A stretch of DNA of 64,000 nt, from NCBI GenBank assembly GCA_963576725.1, contig OY755247.1, positions 13,582,534 to 13,646,533 of the forward strand, in the 5' to 3' direction. The stretch's first letter is position 1. The number at the start of each line of letters is the position of its first letter. This DNA comes from Azorinus chamasolen (Eukaryota > Mollusca > Bivalvia > Cardiida > Solecurtidae). The notes under the pieces were generated by a model. The model was given only the letters and a program-made list of their open reading frames with translations. It made no database searches and had not been told where the DNA came from. A program made the position numbers and the translations under genes. Shown here one piece after another: positions 50,544 to 60,715 of this stretch.

Positions 50544-50643
50544 GTTAATTCTATTATTGAATAAAACGGTACAACTAAAAACTCATCTGAAAACAAGATG
50601 ATTGAGTCTAAATTTCCAGACTGACTTATTTTTTATCATTTAA

Positions 50644-50866
50644 CCCTTTCCTCCATAAATACGCCTTTCTACGTCTCTATAAAAGTCACTTTATGAAACC
50701 ATTGAAATAAATAGAGCATTTTCTCCTACAGGAGAAAATGCTCTATTTATCACAATTGTTTCGAACTACAAAATTCTCAAATTTTCCTTTTCTCTAGTTA
50801 TTGCTCCTTTTCGGTAGATTAATTTAAAAGAGGTTGAGTCTAAAAATAGCCTATGGAGGAAAGGGT
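50644..50866. repeat. TTAA-B MITE, complete
   Basis: CCCTTTCCTCCATAAATACG to GGAGGAAAGGG; hairpin GCATTTTCTCCTACAGGAG, both arms changed together from the usual TTTGCTCC. Confidence 0.85.
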
Positions 50867-50898
50867 TATATCAAACCATTTATTCCAGTAAACCAATC

Positions 50899-51078
50899 AC
50901 CCTTTAACTGTTATGTGTCTTTTGAAGCGTTACAAACAGAATAGACCCAGATCAGACAGCTCAAAAACATAGATCTGATTCTATGGTTTCCACCATTATC
51001 AATTAGAAACATTATGATGTATCAATTAGAAACATTATTTATCAATTAGAAACAAATTAGTTATCAATTAGAAACAAA
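50899..51078. repeat. TTAA-A fragment plus short minisatellite
   Basis: GAATAGACCCAGATCAGACA core, then four units of ATCAATTAGAAACA at 50998-51078. Confidence 0.75.
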
Positions 51079-51181
51079 TCCATTCAGAGCAAAAAAGCTG
51101 TCATCTTAGATTCTGAGTCAACATTGCTGTCACCATGGAGCAATCAGTGATATCATTGCACATAGTTTGGATATACATGTA

Positions 51182-51542
51182 CAGTGCTCCCTCTCTACAA
51201 GGACACCCTTTGGGATACGAAGATTGTATGTGTTATTCAGAGGGAGTTCTTATAGGGAGGGAAAGTCAAACAAAATTAGCTTGTTTGCAGATCCCCAGAT
51301 AAGGTGTATTTCGAGAACTAAAATCGTTATGCCTCAATCAAACCCTATGTTGTGACCACTCTTTAGATTCGTCACAAAGTGACGATTCTAAAGAGTGGTC
51401 TCAACATAGGGTTTGATGGAGGCATAAAGAAAATACGATGGAAAAAAGTTGTGCCTGGAGCCTTGTTGTTTCGGAAACAGTGACATGCGTTGTTGTAGGA
51501 GGGAATCGTTATTGAGAGGGCCGTTGTAGGGAGGGAGCACTG
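51182..51542. mobile_element. TA-site TIR element hosting family D
   Basis: Ends CAGTGCTCCCTCTCTACAA and TTGTAGGGAGGGAGCACTG with TA on both sides. A family D element lies inside. Confidence 0.8.
51294..51445. repeat. Family D element
   Basis: AACCCTATGTTGTGACCACT / AGTGGTCTCAACATAGGG around TTCGTCACAAAGTGACG. The centre changed from the usual CTCGAAGAG but remains self-complementary. Confidence 0.85.
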
Positions 51543-51755
51543 TACATGTAAATGAAATTCCACAAAATTCATCAATATGTTATTCAGAAAGAAATTTGAA
51601 GAAACTCCATTTTGAAACATAAAACAAACAATAATCTCAACAGACAACATCTATTTGAAAGCAAAAGATTAAATGCAAATTGTATTCATCACTGTAACCT
51701 TCTACATCATGAATATTTATGTAATAATGACAACTATTAATAAATATTAATTATA

Positions 51756-52258
51756 CTTGAACTTCGATATCTTGAACTCGGATAACTCGAACTAAAAAGT
51801 GGGATACCTCAAACTAAAAGTTCAGTCCTTCCAAAACGCTTTAACCCATTCCCCCATAGGTTATTTTTAGATCCAACCTCTTTGAATAAATCTACCCAAA
51901 AGGAGCATTAACTACAGAAAAGGAATTTTTTAGAATTGTGTAGTTCTGAAACCATTGTGATAAATAGAACATTTGCTCCTTAGGAGCAAATGCTCTATTT
52001 ATCATAATATTTTCAGAAAGTGACTTTTACAGAGGCATAGAAAGGCGTATTCATGGAGGAAAGGGTTAAAATGTATGTACTACACATATCTAGAAACACA
52101 TTTGTGACAGCTTAATGCAGGTCTAAAGTAATGCTGAAAGCTCCTAGCATTAAGCTGTGAACTTAAGAAATTGTCCACATCAGAAATTGGATAACTTGAA
52201 CTTCTGTTATGTCTAATTTATATTGTCCCTTGAATTTCGAGATATCAAAGTTCAACTG
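51756..52258. repeat. TA-I element hosting a TTAA-B MITE
   Basis: CTTGAACTTCGATATCTTG to TTCGAGATATCAAAGTTCAACTG with TA on both sides; the C-like core AGCTTAATGCAGGTCTAAAG has a truncated right arm. Confidence 0.8.
51845..52065. repeat. TTAA-B MITE, complete
   Basis: CCCATTCCCCCATAGG to GGAGGAAAGGG with TTAA 51841-51844 and 52066-52069, inside the TA-I element; hairpin ACATTTGCTCCTTAGGAGC. Confidence 0.9.
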
Positions 52259-52260
52259 TA

Positions 52261-54170
52261 TTATCATGGAATATGCACACATGGCATTTTGGCAACAATG
52301 GGAGAAGTGTGTTAGGAATAATGCGGGTGAGATATCTCTCAGCCAGGAGGAGAAGATGATGGCTTGGGTTGAGCACTATGCTAGGTTGCTTAATGTCGAG
52401 TTTGAGTGGCCGAGTGACCTACTTCCTGAGGTTGCTCCTGTGGAAGGCCCCCCCCCCCCCCCACCAGTCAGATTGGATGTAATACACAAAGCTCTCGGCA
52501 AAATGAAATGTGGCAAAGCTGGTGGTCCGTCAGGTATCATTGCTGAGACGATGACATCAGCAGGTGAGGAGAGCATAGTATTGTTGTGGGACTTGGCAGA
52601 GGCAGTCTTCAGTGATGGTGTGATTCCAAAGGACTGGTAGGAGAGCTACATCATTAATCTCTACAAGGGGAAAGGTGATGCCCTCGATTGCAGCAATTAC
52701 CGTGGTCTGAAGCTTACAGATCAAGCTATGAAGTTGTTAGAGCATGTGCTAGACACTTCCATCAGCAGAATGGTGAACATCGACTCAATGCAGTTTGGCT
52801 TTGTACCTGGTCAGGGCACCACTGATGCGATTTTCATCATACGCCAACTGCAGGAGAAGCACATCACTGCAAACAAGCCACTGTATCTTGCCTCTGTCGA
52901 CCTGGAGAAGTTTTTCGACTGCGTTCCTAGGAAAGTCCTTTGGTAGGCCTTGAGGAGTATGGCTGTGGAGGAGTGGGCTGTGCGTGTCGTCCAGGGCATG
53001 TACACCAATGTTAGGAGTCGTGTTCGAGTCAGTGGGCAGTATAGCGATGAGTTTGGTGTAGGAGTTGGAGTGCATCAGGGATCTGTCCTCAGTCCCCTTC
53101 TCTTCATCTTGGTACTGGAAGCACTTTCACACAAGTTCCGCACTGGGGTGCCATGGGAACTCCTGTATGCCGATGACCTTGCAGTTATCACAGACTCTCT
53201 GGAAGAATGCATGTCAAAACTCAGGGCATGGAAGGAGGGTATGGAGAGCAAAGGACTGAGAGTCAACATGAAGAAAACTAAGCTCATGGTCACTAGACCT
53301 GGTCTTGATGTCCTCAGTGACTCGGGTGCATTCCCCTGTGCTGTCTGTTGGAGTGGTGTTGGAGTTAATGCCATCAAGTGCTTGAAGTGCTCATTTTGGG
53401 TACACAAGAAATGCAGTGGTATTAAAGGCAGACTTGTTGCCAACCCAAAGTTTGTCTGTCGTGGGCAGGCATGTCCAATCGATGGCAGACCAGTCACACA
53501 AGTCAATGTAGATGGAACTCTGCTTGATGTTGAAGCCAGCTTCTGCTATCTTGGTGACATGTTGTGTGCTGGTGGTGGATGCTCACTTGCCATTATAACC
53601 AGATGTGCTACTGCCTGGGGAAAATTCAAGAACCTTCTGCCAATTCTGACATCCAAGAACAATTATCCCTCTCGATTCGTGGGATGTTTTTGACACCTGT
53701 GTTCACGCTGCACTTCTGTATGGAAGCAAAACATGGGCACCGACAGCTCCAGACCTACAACGGCTCTGCAGAAATGACAGATCAATGTTTCAATGGATCT
53801 GTGGCGTCAAGCCCCAAGATGACATATCCATTGATTCATTATGCACAAGGTTGGGCCTGCAGGAAGTAACAGATGCTCTACGCTCTAGGTATCTTAGATG
53901 GTATGGATACGTGGTTCGTTCCTCATCCTGCATCAAGTCTGTCACCAGTATGAAGGTGACATGTTCAAGAGTGCGCGGCAGACCAAGAAAGTCATGGTCA
54001 GACTGTATAAAGGCTGGTATTAGTAGTGTATGCAGCCTTGGTGACCTCGATCCACTTGACAGAGCTTCATGGAGATTGTGTGTTAGATGAACTAGCCACC
54101 TGCTGCCTACCCCAGTTGCTGGGACACCCACAGCAGATGACAAATAGTCAAAGTCAAGTCAAAGTAACTG
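52261..54170 (+). mobile_element. 5'-truncated non-LTR retrotransposon (LINE)
   Basis: It contains only the linker, reverse transcriptase and C-terminal parts; the endonuclease end is absent. It abuts the TA-I element on the left. The 3' tail is a short AAAGTCAAGTCAAAGT repeat. Base composition is less AT-rich than the surroundings, as expected for former coding DNA. Clade not assigned. Confidence 0.9.
52266..54090 (+). pseudogene. Decayed reverse transcriptase with PHD-like zinc finger
   Basis: Non-LTR reverse transcriptase converting element RNA to DNA at the target. Landmarks in order: KCGKAGGPSGI (about 52507-52539); SVDLEKFFDCVPR, the first catalytic Asp (about 52891-52932); GVHQGSVLSPLLF (about 53070-53106); and YADD (53166-53177). 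A cysteine/histidine cluster follows (CAVC, CLKC, HKKC, then two more Cys; about 53336-53472), then LLYGSKTWAP and RLRW-type C-terminal motifs (RYLRWYGYV). Breaks: TAG at 52638-52640 and at 52944-52946, and a frameshift near 53680-53695. A C-rich tract near 52450 encodes polyproline. Not functional. Confidence 0.9.
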
Positions 54171-54189
54171 TAGAATGAGATCAATATAA

Positions 54190-54440
54190 TTCCATAAGCA
54201 AATACAGCAGACCCTAATCAGACGGCTCCTATAGCCCAATCCCCATAGGCTATTTTAGGACCCAACCTAAATCTACTGAAAAGGAGCATTTACTAGCAAA
54301 AGGGTATATTTAAGAAATTTCGAAATGTGACTTTTACAGAGGCATCAAAAGGCATCAATATGATGGAATGGGCTTAAGAGTATTCTGCTCTGGGTCTACT
54401 GTGTTTACAAAGGCATTAAAAGGCATATCTATGAGTGAGC
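54190..54440. repeat. TTAA-A hairpin split by a TTAA-B copy
   Basis: TTAA-A left arm GCAGACCCTAATCAGACGGC, then TTAA-B (CCCAATCCCCATAGGC to GATGGAATGGGC, about 54235-54372, hairpin core lost), then the TTAA-A right arm CTGGGTCTACTGTGTTTAC. Confidence 0.7.
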
Positions 54441-54480
54441 CTAAACAGATCACACCTACTGGTGGTCAAAACTGCCCTGA

Positions 54481-54756
54481 AGTCTTATCCTAAAATCAGC
54501 AAGATTAAAATATATCCATAAATGCCCTAATAACAACAGATTTATTATTTTGATCGTTCCACTTATGCACCCTGTGACTGTTGCCATAGTTACAAGAGCC
54601 ATGCGAAAACAAATCATGGTATTATTAAATGAATTTCAGCAAACATTTCCATATGATATTTCCGACCACCCTTATGCCAGTAAAACAGAAAGTGCACGAG
54701 TGCAGATAACTTCAAATCTGATCAATAACATTTATCCCTTGCCCTACCGAAAATGA
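54481..54756 (+). CDS. Open frame, candidate terminal exon on the plus strand
   Basis: Open for 91 codons to a TGA. The most protein-like part follows an acceptor-like CTGTTGCCATAG at 54578-54589: TRAMRKQIMVLLNEFQQTFP then YDISDHPYASKTESARVQIT and a tail ending INNIYPLPYRK. If that acceptor is used the exon is 54590-54756, entering with two bases of a split codon. Upstream of it the frame is hydrophobic. I do not recognise the family. Upstream plus-strand exons were not found; the LINE and MITEs lie immediately 5'. Confidence 0.35.
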   Translation, partial: SLILKSARLKYIHKCPNNNRFIILIVPLMHPVTVAIVTRAMRKQIMVLLNEFQQTFPYDISDHPYASKTESARVQITSNLINNIYPLPYRK

Positions 54757-54771
54757 TGATGTCTGCACGTA

Positions 54772-54915
54772 GCTGGATCTAGTACAAATTCTGACAGCTT
54801 CTGACTCAATCAAGCTTTTGAGAAACTATTGATCAAGTGTCAAACAGGCTGGATCGTGATGGAGGTGTCTAATTTGGATCCCCGCTGTTTGCAATGTGAG
54901 TTAGGTCACAAAAAG
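54772..54915. repeat. F-family hairpin
   Basis: AAGCTTTTGAGAAACTATTG, GTCAAACAGGCTGGATCGTG and TTGGATCCCCGCTGTTTGC; its left flank matches the copy at 59980. Confidence 0.65.
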
Positions 54916-55043
54916 CATGATCAAGGTTATCAAGAAATTATCATAAATAACTTGCCTTTCTATGCCTTTGCAAAAAGAATACAGCAGATCATGTCTTTAG
55001 CGGCCATTAATTTACTGGACATGGGAGTCTTATAGGTGGTAGG

Positions 55044-55527
55044 TGGCCGTGGTCTAGTGGTAACGCGCTTGACTATCAGTCCGGAGGTCCGGGGTTCAAA
55101 TCCCGGTCCCACCCGGAAATTTCAGAGACGCTTTTCCGTGTCTCCCTATCGCACATCCTCTCCACCCAGGGGTTAAAATGGGTCACTCACCGGTACTGCG
55201 GCTGCATGATTGCGCCATATGTTAGCAGTGCTCAATATTGTAGGCCAATGATTCAATGACCAGGGGAGTAAATGTACAGTCGGCTGAGCGGTCATTCGGA
55301 CTGAAAGTAGACTTTAACTAGGTACTTTTTACTTATAGACCAGGTGGTTGCTTAATGCAGGGCAAAAGTAATGCAGAAAGCTCCTGTAGGTGCTTTCTGC
55401 ATTACATTTGACCTGCATTAAGCTACCACATGCCTTACAAACCCATAATTAGAAGTCAAAGTTATGTCCCACACTGAAAAGCTTAAAATGTTCTACTGTC
55501 ATGTCGTTGAAAAATACAACAACAACA
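55044..55527 (+). mobile_element. tRNA-derived SINE interrupted by a TA-C MITE
   Basis: The tRNA-like head carries an A box (TGGTCTAGTGG, about 55054-55064) and a B box (GGTTCAAATCC, about 55094-55104) with a CCGGG/CCCGG T-stem. The acceptor stem pairs only partly, so it is not a functional tRNA, and I do not assign an anticodon. A roughly 190-base body follows, then, after the MITE at 55303-55498, the tail CATGTCGTTGAAAAATACAA with a CAACAACAAAA end. Comparable tRNA-headed SINEs are common in bivalves. Confidence 0.8.
55303..55498. repeat. TA-C MITE nested in SINE
   Basis: AGTAGACTTTAACTAGG ... CTTAATGCAGGGCAAAAGTA ... GCTCCTGTAGGTGC ... AAATGTTCTACTG. Confidence 0.75.
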
Positions 55528-55624
55528 AAACAATTTGTAATGTAAAGCCAACCGAAAGAAATTAACTCTTCAAAAAACTGTCTACTAAAAACCTTAATTA
55601 AGTTTTTTTTCTTCTTTCATCTCC

Positions 55625-55735
55625 CCTCAGAAACAACAATCAGAGAATCAAACAGTTTTGGACACTAATGACATATTGAGTTACTCAGCATCTTAAATGG
55701 ATCTCAAATATTTGCTAAGGTCATCAGGAAGTCTC
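55625..55735. repeat. F-family hairpin, diverged
   Basis: AATCAAACAGTTTTGGACAC ... TAAATGGATCTCAAATATTTG around GAGTTACTC. Confidence 0.6.
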
Positions 55736-55764
55736 ACATGACCAGTATTCATGACCAGTGGCAA

Positions 55765-55912
55765 CACTTAACACCTTCAATACGGAATTTTCAGAGAGGA
55801 ATTATTAGTGTTACTATAAACAGTTCCCTCGGTATGAAAGGCTTAAACTTGCTAGAATGAGAAACTCCTCTAGGAACCATCTGATCTGGGTCTACACTGT
55901 TTGCAAATGACA
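55765..55912. repeat. TTAA-H element, left core arm lost
   Basis: AACACCTTCAATACGGAATT left end; core remnant CTCCTCTAGGAACCATC and CTGGGTCTACACTGTTTGC. Confidence 0.55.
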
Positions 55913-56399
55913 GAGTCTGCATTCAAAATGTAAACGTTGGACTCTGCTTTCCAAACTTGTCTAGGTCTCGAGGGATTTAAGACTTCTCAATGCTTCTAAG
56001 GTCTGTATTGATTCATGGAACTTGACACTTCATATTCCACATAATGGTTGATATGACAACATGTGGGTTGTTTTAGCTGAAACCTTATCCAATTAGTTAC
56101 ATTGGTGAATACCATTTGCAAACACCGTAGACCAAGATCAGATTTCACATAAGTGACTAGCACTGAATTCGTGTGGTAACTCATAATAATGATTGAACAT
56201 TACAAATACCAAGTTTCATGATGTCCAATATGTTTATTGTAGGGACTTTCACTTAAATATCATGATTTTCACGGGGCACAGACAATTTCCCCTAGGATGA
56301 TTGCCCCTTAGGACAATTGCCCTTAGGATATTGCCCCCTTGGACAACTGTCCATTGCCAAAATTGGCAACCTGGACAACTGCCCCTTGATCTATCTTAA

Positions 56400-56578
56400 C
56401 CCTTCGCTTGCTATTCACGTCAATATACCTACCTGTAAATAGTGAAGACCCAGATGAGACAGCTCCTGCAGGAGCTGTCTCATCAGGGTCTGCACTATTT
56501 ACAAGTTGATTGTGCAACCAGTGCACTCCACAGCAATGATTGCACAGCAAATACTTGTACACAGTGAAGATATATGTA
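56400..56578. repeat. TTAA-E MITE cut by a P element
   Basis: CCCTTCGCTTGCTATTCACG start after TTAA 56396-56399. It reads normally to GAAGATATATGTAA and then switches to the P fragment. Confidence 0.85.
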
Positions 56579-56741
56579 ACTAGAGGTTTTTGTCACAAAA
56601 ACGGATGTCTCCCCTCTAATAAAAACAATATGTAAAGGGAAATCACTAAAAATGTTATGGTCTTGATGAATGATACTTCCCCTCATTATGCCCTTTCCAC
56701 ACTACATTTTTCAAGAAGAACATGATAACAGCTAATAACTC
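56579..56741 (+). mobile_element. 5' fragment of the ATGTCTCCCC-type P element
   Basis: ACTAGAGGTTTTTGTCACAA through GATAACAGCTAATAACTC matches the first 150 bases of 3600-4886 and 48230-49816. The tandem units and 3' end are absent. Confidence 0.85.
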
Positions 56742-56904
56742 TACAATATAGTGAATATACTGCTATATTTTATATATCAAGAGGCGATCATCCTAAGGGG
56801 CAATCATCCTAAGGGGCCATTGTCCTAAGGGACAATCCTCCAAGGGGTAATCATCCTATAAGGGGCAATTGTCCTATACACTGTTTTACACTGGCCTTTG
56901 ATCA

Positions 56905-57055
56905 GGCAATTTTTGGCAATGGCAAAACAATAGGATCAGATCTATATCTTTCCAATGTAAGTAAACAGAGAAGACCCTGATCAGATGGCCCCTGTGTCTG
57001 ATCTGGCTGTACATTTTTGGCAAAGGTGTGAAAAGTTTTAACACGAAGGAAAGGG
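56905..57055. repeat. TTAA-A MITE, left end lost
   Basis: AGAAGACCCTGATCAGATGG / TCTGATCTGGCTGTAC; ends GAAGGAAAGGG before TTAA 57056-57059. Confidence 0.75.
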
Positions 57056-57071
57056 TTAACATAACATTTAA

Positions 57072-57297
57072 CCCATTCCTTCATATTGGCACCTTTTGGC
57101 GCCAATGTAGAGGTTACTTTTGGAAACCATTGTGATAAATAGAGCATAAATTTTGCTCCATAGGAGCAAATGCTCTATTTAGCACAATGGTTTCGAAACT
57201 ACGCAATTCTTAAAATTTCCTTTACTCTAGTAAATTCTCCTTTTGTGTAGATTTATTCAAAGCGGTTGGGTCTAAAAATAGCCTATGAGGGAATGGG
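57072..57297. repeat. TTAA-B MITE, complete
   Basis: CCCATTCCTTCATATTGGC to ATGAGGGAATGGG; left arm holds an extra TAAATT. Confidence 0.9.
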
Positions 57298-57316
57298 TTA
57301 ATCTGCCATGATTTAA

Positions 57317-57545
57317 CCCTTTCCCTGTTGAATATTCACGTAAGAAATAATGACATCATGAATATTTGTTAGCTGAAGTTTTATAATGGCATATGAACAC
57401 AGCCTAGAGACTGAAGACTTGGATCTATCAAATTTTCATTATAAGCAAACAGAGCAGACTGATCAGACAGCACCTACAGGAGCTATCTGATCTGGGTCAA
57501 CTCTGTTTACAAAGGCGTGAAAAGGTGTTTATATGAGGGAAAGGG
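57317..57545. repeat. TTAA-A MITE, complete
   Basis: CCCTTTCCCTGTTGAATATT to GAGGGAAAGGG between TTAA sites; hairpin GACAGCACCTACAGGAGC. Confidence 0.9.
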
Positions 57546-57732
57546 TTAATCAAGTGCCAATGACTGCAGGGATTTCGAACAGCTGCTGCAAAGTACGCTG
57601 ATAGACTGATAGACAAAATCAAAACCAATCTTTACGTATAGAAAGATAGTGAGTTACGTCATGTACATTTAAAATAATGACATGTTAAAATCATGTAGAC
57701 TGTGAGATAAAAGGGGACAGAGCTGTAGTTAA

Positions 57733-57974
57733 CCCTTTCCCTCATACAAACATGTTTTCACGCATTTGCAAACAGAGTAGACCCAGATCAGACGGCTCCT
57801 CTAGGAGCCGTCTGATCAGGGTCTGCTCTATTTGCTAATAGAATTTGATATATTTGTTTCTTTACTTTCTAAAATGACTAAAATGTTTCACATTCAACAT
57901 TTCATTATATCTATTTTGTCCATGAATATTCAGTTGGTATTGAAGTTTGAAATAAACATAGAACGGGGAAAGGG
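57733..57974. repeat. TTAA-A MITE, complete
   Basis: CCCTTTCCCTCATACAAACA to ACGGGGAAAGGG; perfect GACGGCTCCTCTAGGAGCC centre. Confidence 0.95.
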
Positions 57975-58071
57975 TTAACATGCATACTGACCTATCAACA
58001 TTTCTTGTTTCTCAGCCCAATCCTATCTTGCTCCTACTCTCGGAGGCATCACTTTATCCCAATGTCTTAAC

Positions 58072-58165
58072 CCTTTACTCCTTTACTTATACATACGGTA
58101 TGCCAATATAACAATTTAGCTAATTCATGATGTCATTATTTCTTACATGAATATTTAGCTCGTGA
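58072..58165. repeat. TTAA-A remnant without core
   Basis: CCCTTTACTCCTTTACTTAT start and TTCTTACATGAATATTTAGC end; hairpin deleted. Confidence 0.6.
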
Positions 58166-58218
58166 AGAATTAAGAGCTGTTTACAAGGTGACGGTCATGT
58201 TACTGATGGTATTTTTAA

Positions 58219-58450
58219 CCCTTTCAGTGAGTGAGTGAGTGAGTGAGTTGGGTTTTACAGTTTCCCTTTCAGTGAGGGGAATGAGTCATTAATGTCCTTT
58301 GAAAACAGTGTAGACCCAGCTGAGAGGGCTCCTAGAGGAGCCCTCTTATCAGGGTCTTCAATGTTTGATTATGTTACACTTTTCTTTCAATTAAATCCCT
58401 GAATATTCACGGTTAACTTAATTGACTAAAATGAATCCAACACTGAAAGG
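58219..58450. repeat. TTAA-H MITE with GTGA expansion
   Basis: CCCTTTCAGTGA followed by a (GTGA)n run and a repeated CCCTTTCAGTGAGGGG, then hairpin GTAGACCCAGCTGAGAGGGC. Ends ACACTGAAAGGG. Confidence 0.8.
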
Positions 58451-58690
58451 GTAAGTTATTTTGAACAAAACTCTTCTTTGAGAACTTATGTATATATATG
58501 GGGACATACTTTTTCTGGATAACTTTCACCAGCATCTAATACTACTACTGATATATGGTTGTGCTACTACTCCGGGTCCTATATAGTACTGGCACTTACC
58601 TGAAAGTAGAAAAAAATATACAATAGAAATAAGGAGTACTGATCTATTAACCCATGGGCCTGTTATGCTCCATCGTGTTGCCATCGTCAC
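58451..58690. other. No gene recognised except a splice-site-like signal
   Basis: Contains the candidate recursive splice site at 58588-58620; otherwise unplaced. Confidence 0.4.
58588..58620 (-). promoter_or_regulatory. Second candidate recursive splice site
   Basis: On the minus strand TATTTTTTTCTACTTTCAG is followed at once by GTAAGTGCCAG (junction 58600/58599). It has the same abutting acceptor-donor arrangement as at 6684/6683, in unrelated flanking sequence. Confidence 0.35.
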
Positions 58691-58693
58691 TTA

Positions 58694-59976
58694 CCGTATA
58701 TCTTCGGCCATAGTGCGAGTCAGGCCATAAGTCGGGGTGGCGTTTTGACCCTCAGATCCAAGAATTTTACCTTGACCCTTTCATATGTCGAGTCATATTT
58801 TTCACGTAGATCCTTCTGTAGCGTTTGAGACAAAAATCACATAACGTTTGCAACTACTTCCAAAGTTCATTGGTTACACGTATATTATTTGTCAGTGAGT
58901 GTCAAGAAGCAGTTTATAATCAAAGAAATATCAAAGTTTATAAATATTTCGAAACAAATTTGGCTTAACTGTCACGTTTGTTCAGTGTTTACAAAAGGCT
59001 GCAATTATCCAAGGGAAGTAACTGTATTTGTTTTTGTTATACAAATATATCTGACGTTGCAGACAAATTATTTTGGATGTCTATCAGCGGTCCTGTGTCA
59101 GTGTGCAGATTATTATTATTGTTGTTTAGACAGCTTTTATCACCTTATTTTACCCCAGAGACCCTCACATTTTCATTGGCTTGGCAAAAATCAAACTGTA
59201 TTTTCATTAGTCAAAATTTAATCCATAGTAATTCTAGTCCATTCCAGGTGTACATGCACATTTACTGGATTATGACACCTGTATCGATGGCCATCTTCAT
59301 AGAGTGTGAAAATTCGCACATTAATACTGCCAAACATTGAAATAAATTACTGAAACGCTGATTTGACCCTGTGAAGTCACTTTCCTTTGTTTGTCTATAT
59401 AATGATTGACGAAGGTTCACAGTAAGTCAAACTTCCCGAGTTTTACATTAAAACTAGTTAAATAGTGATGATATTGAGAGAAAATGAGATAATCTGAAAC
59501 AGCTTACAAAAATATGCAAAAAGATCAAGCATAAAAGTGATTGCACCATTCATTTCAATGAAGATATTGATGCTGTTACATCAACAGAATTGCCTCCCTT
59601 GTATAAAGTGAGCGCCATTTTCTGCAATAGTCAGTGGGAACGCTGGCAGTTTCAAATTATTTCCAAAGGCATATTAATGGACTTTAATCATAATAAACAA
59701 CACAAATATCAGTTTCAACACAAAAATCCGTTATTCTATCTATGTAGCACGCTGAAGTGGCAAATTTTCAAAGGAGAACATGGTTTTGAACTTGTTGACT
59801 GGAAGTGTTATTCAAGGGAGTGTCGTAAGTTTCGTGATTGAAAATTGAACTTCTGTTTTGAATTTTGCTCAACTTTTTTTTTCTAAACCTGGCTAGGATA
59901 CAGCCATAAGTCGAGACAGGTTTCTGAAGATGATTTTTGGGTCTGAAAACTTCGACTTATGACCGGAGATATACGG
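58694..59976. mobile_element. TA-site TIR element, 1.28 kb
   Basis: CCGTATATCTTCGGCCATAG TGCGAGTC on the left and GACTTATGACCGGAGATATACGG on the right, with TA at 58692-58693 and 59977-59978. Plus-strand frames of 110, 120 and 83 codons occur, and a donor-like GTCGTAAGTTT near 59822. I recognise no transposase catalytic motif, so it is probably non-autonomous. Confidence 0.75.
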
Positions 59977-59984
59977 TACTTCTG

Positions 59985-60115
59985 ATTTGTTCAAGCTTTT
60001 GAGATACTATTGACAGAGTGTCAAACAGATTGGATCCTAATGAGACACCGAGTTACTTGGCATCTCATCTGGATCCAAGCTGTTTGAAAATGTCAGTTAG
60101 GTCACGTTTAGCCAG
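59985..60115. repeat. F-family hairpin
   Basis: GTCAAACAGATTGGATCC ... CATCTCATCTGGATCCAAGC around CCGAGTTACTTGG, immediately right of the TIR element. Confidence 0.75.
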
Positions 60116-60139
60116 CTAAGGGCTAAAATTCGTTATTTC

Positions 60140-60302
60140 TACCGAAAAGGAGCATTTACTACACAAAAGGGAAATTTTGGAAATGTGTAGTTTAGAAACT
60201 ATTGTGATAAATACAGCATTTGCTCCTGTGGAGCAAATCCTCTATTTATCACAATGGTTTCAAAAAGTGACTTTAACGGAGGCGTCAATATGAGGGAATG
60301 GG
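60140..60302. repeat. TTAA-B MITE, left end lost
   Basis: TACCGAAAAGGAGCATTTAC, hairpin GCATTTGCTCCTGTGGAGC, end GAGGGAATGGG. Confidence 0.8.
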
Positions 60303-60337
60303 TTACAGAGATAGGGTTTGACTTAGAAACAATTATT

Positions 60338-60425
60338 TTTGATATCTCGAACTCAGATAACTCGAAGTAAAATTTGGTCCTTCCAAAAGTTACAATACAG
60401 AACTGTTCTAAAATATATCGTGGTC
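60338..60425. repeat. TA-I left-half fragment
   Basis: GATATCTCGAACTCAGATAA and GGTCCTTCCAAAAGTTAC, without the core. Confidence 0.65.
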
Positions 60426-60715
60426 AATCAGTACGTCATTATGAACAGATTATTAGATATAAAGGGAAATGGAATAGAATTTAGACAATTTGAGAAAGAT
60501 GGTTATTTTGAAATCTGTTGAAAGAAATAAAGCAGCATACAGTTTTTGAGGACCATAATTTATTACGAGACTTTGCACTGTCATTTGCAACCACTGCAGA
60601 AGCCCTCTGATCTGGGTCTGCACTGTTTGTCATTCAAAATCATCTAGCATATTTTAGGTTTTCATACTGTGGACTCTTTTGCTAAACACTGACGGGATAT
60701 TCTACTTTCAGGGAG

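Larger units (their letters stand above)
56275..56880. repeat. Fold-back repeat of GGACAATTGCCC units
   Basis: The left block (AGGATGATTGCCCCTTAGGA, CAATTGCCC units, 56288-56390) and right block (CATCCTAAGGGGCAATCATC units, 56785-56875) are inverted with respect to each other, each with five or so short units. A TTAA-E MITE and a P fragment sit between them. Confidence 0.8.

Noticed and set aside
53075..53506. 143-codon minus-strand frame in the LINE
   Set aside because: Shadow of the reverse transcriptase reading frame on the plus strand.
55047..55120. Functional tRNA gene
   Set aside because: A and B boxes are present but the acceptor stem pairs poorly, and the sequence continues into a SINE body and tail.
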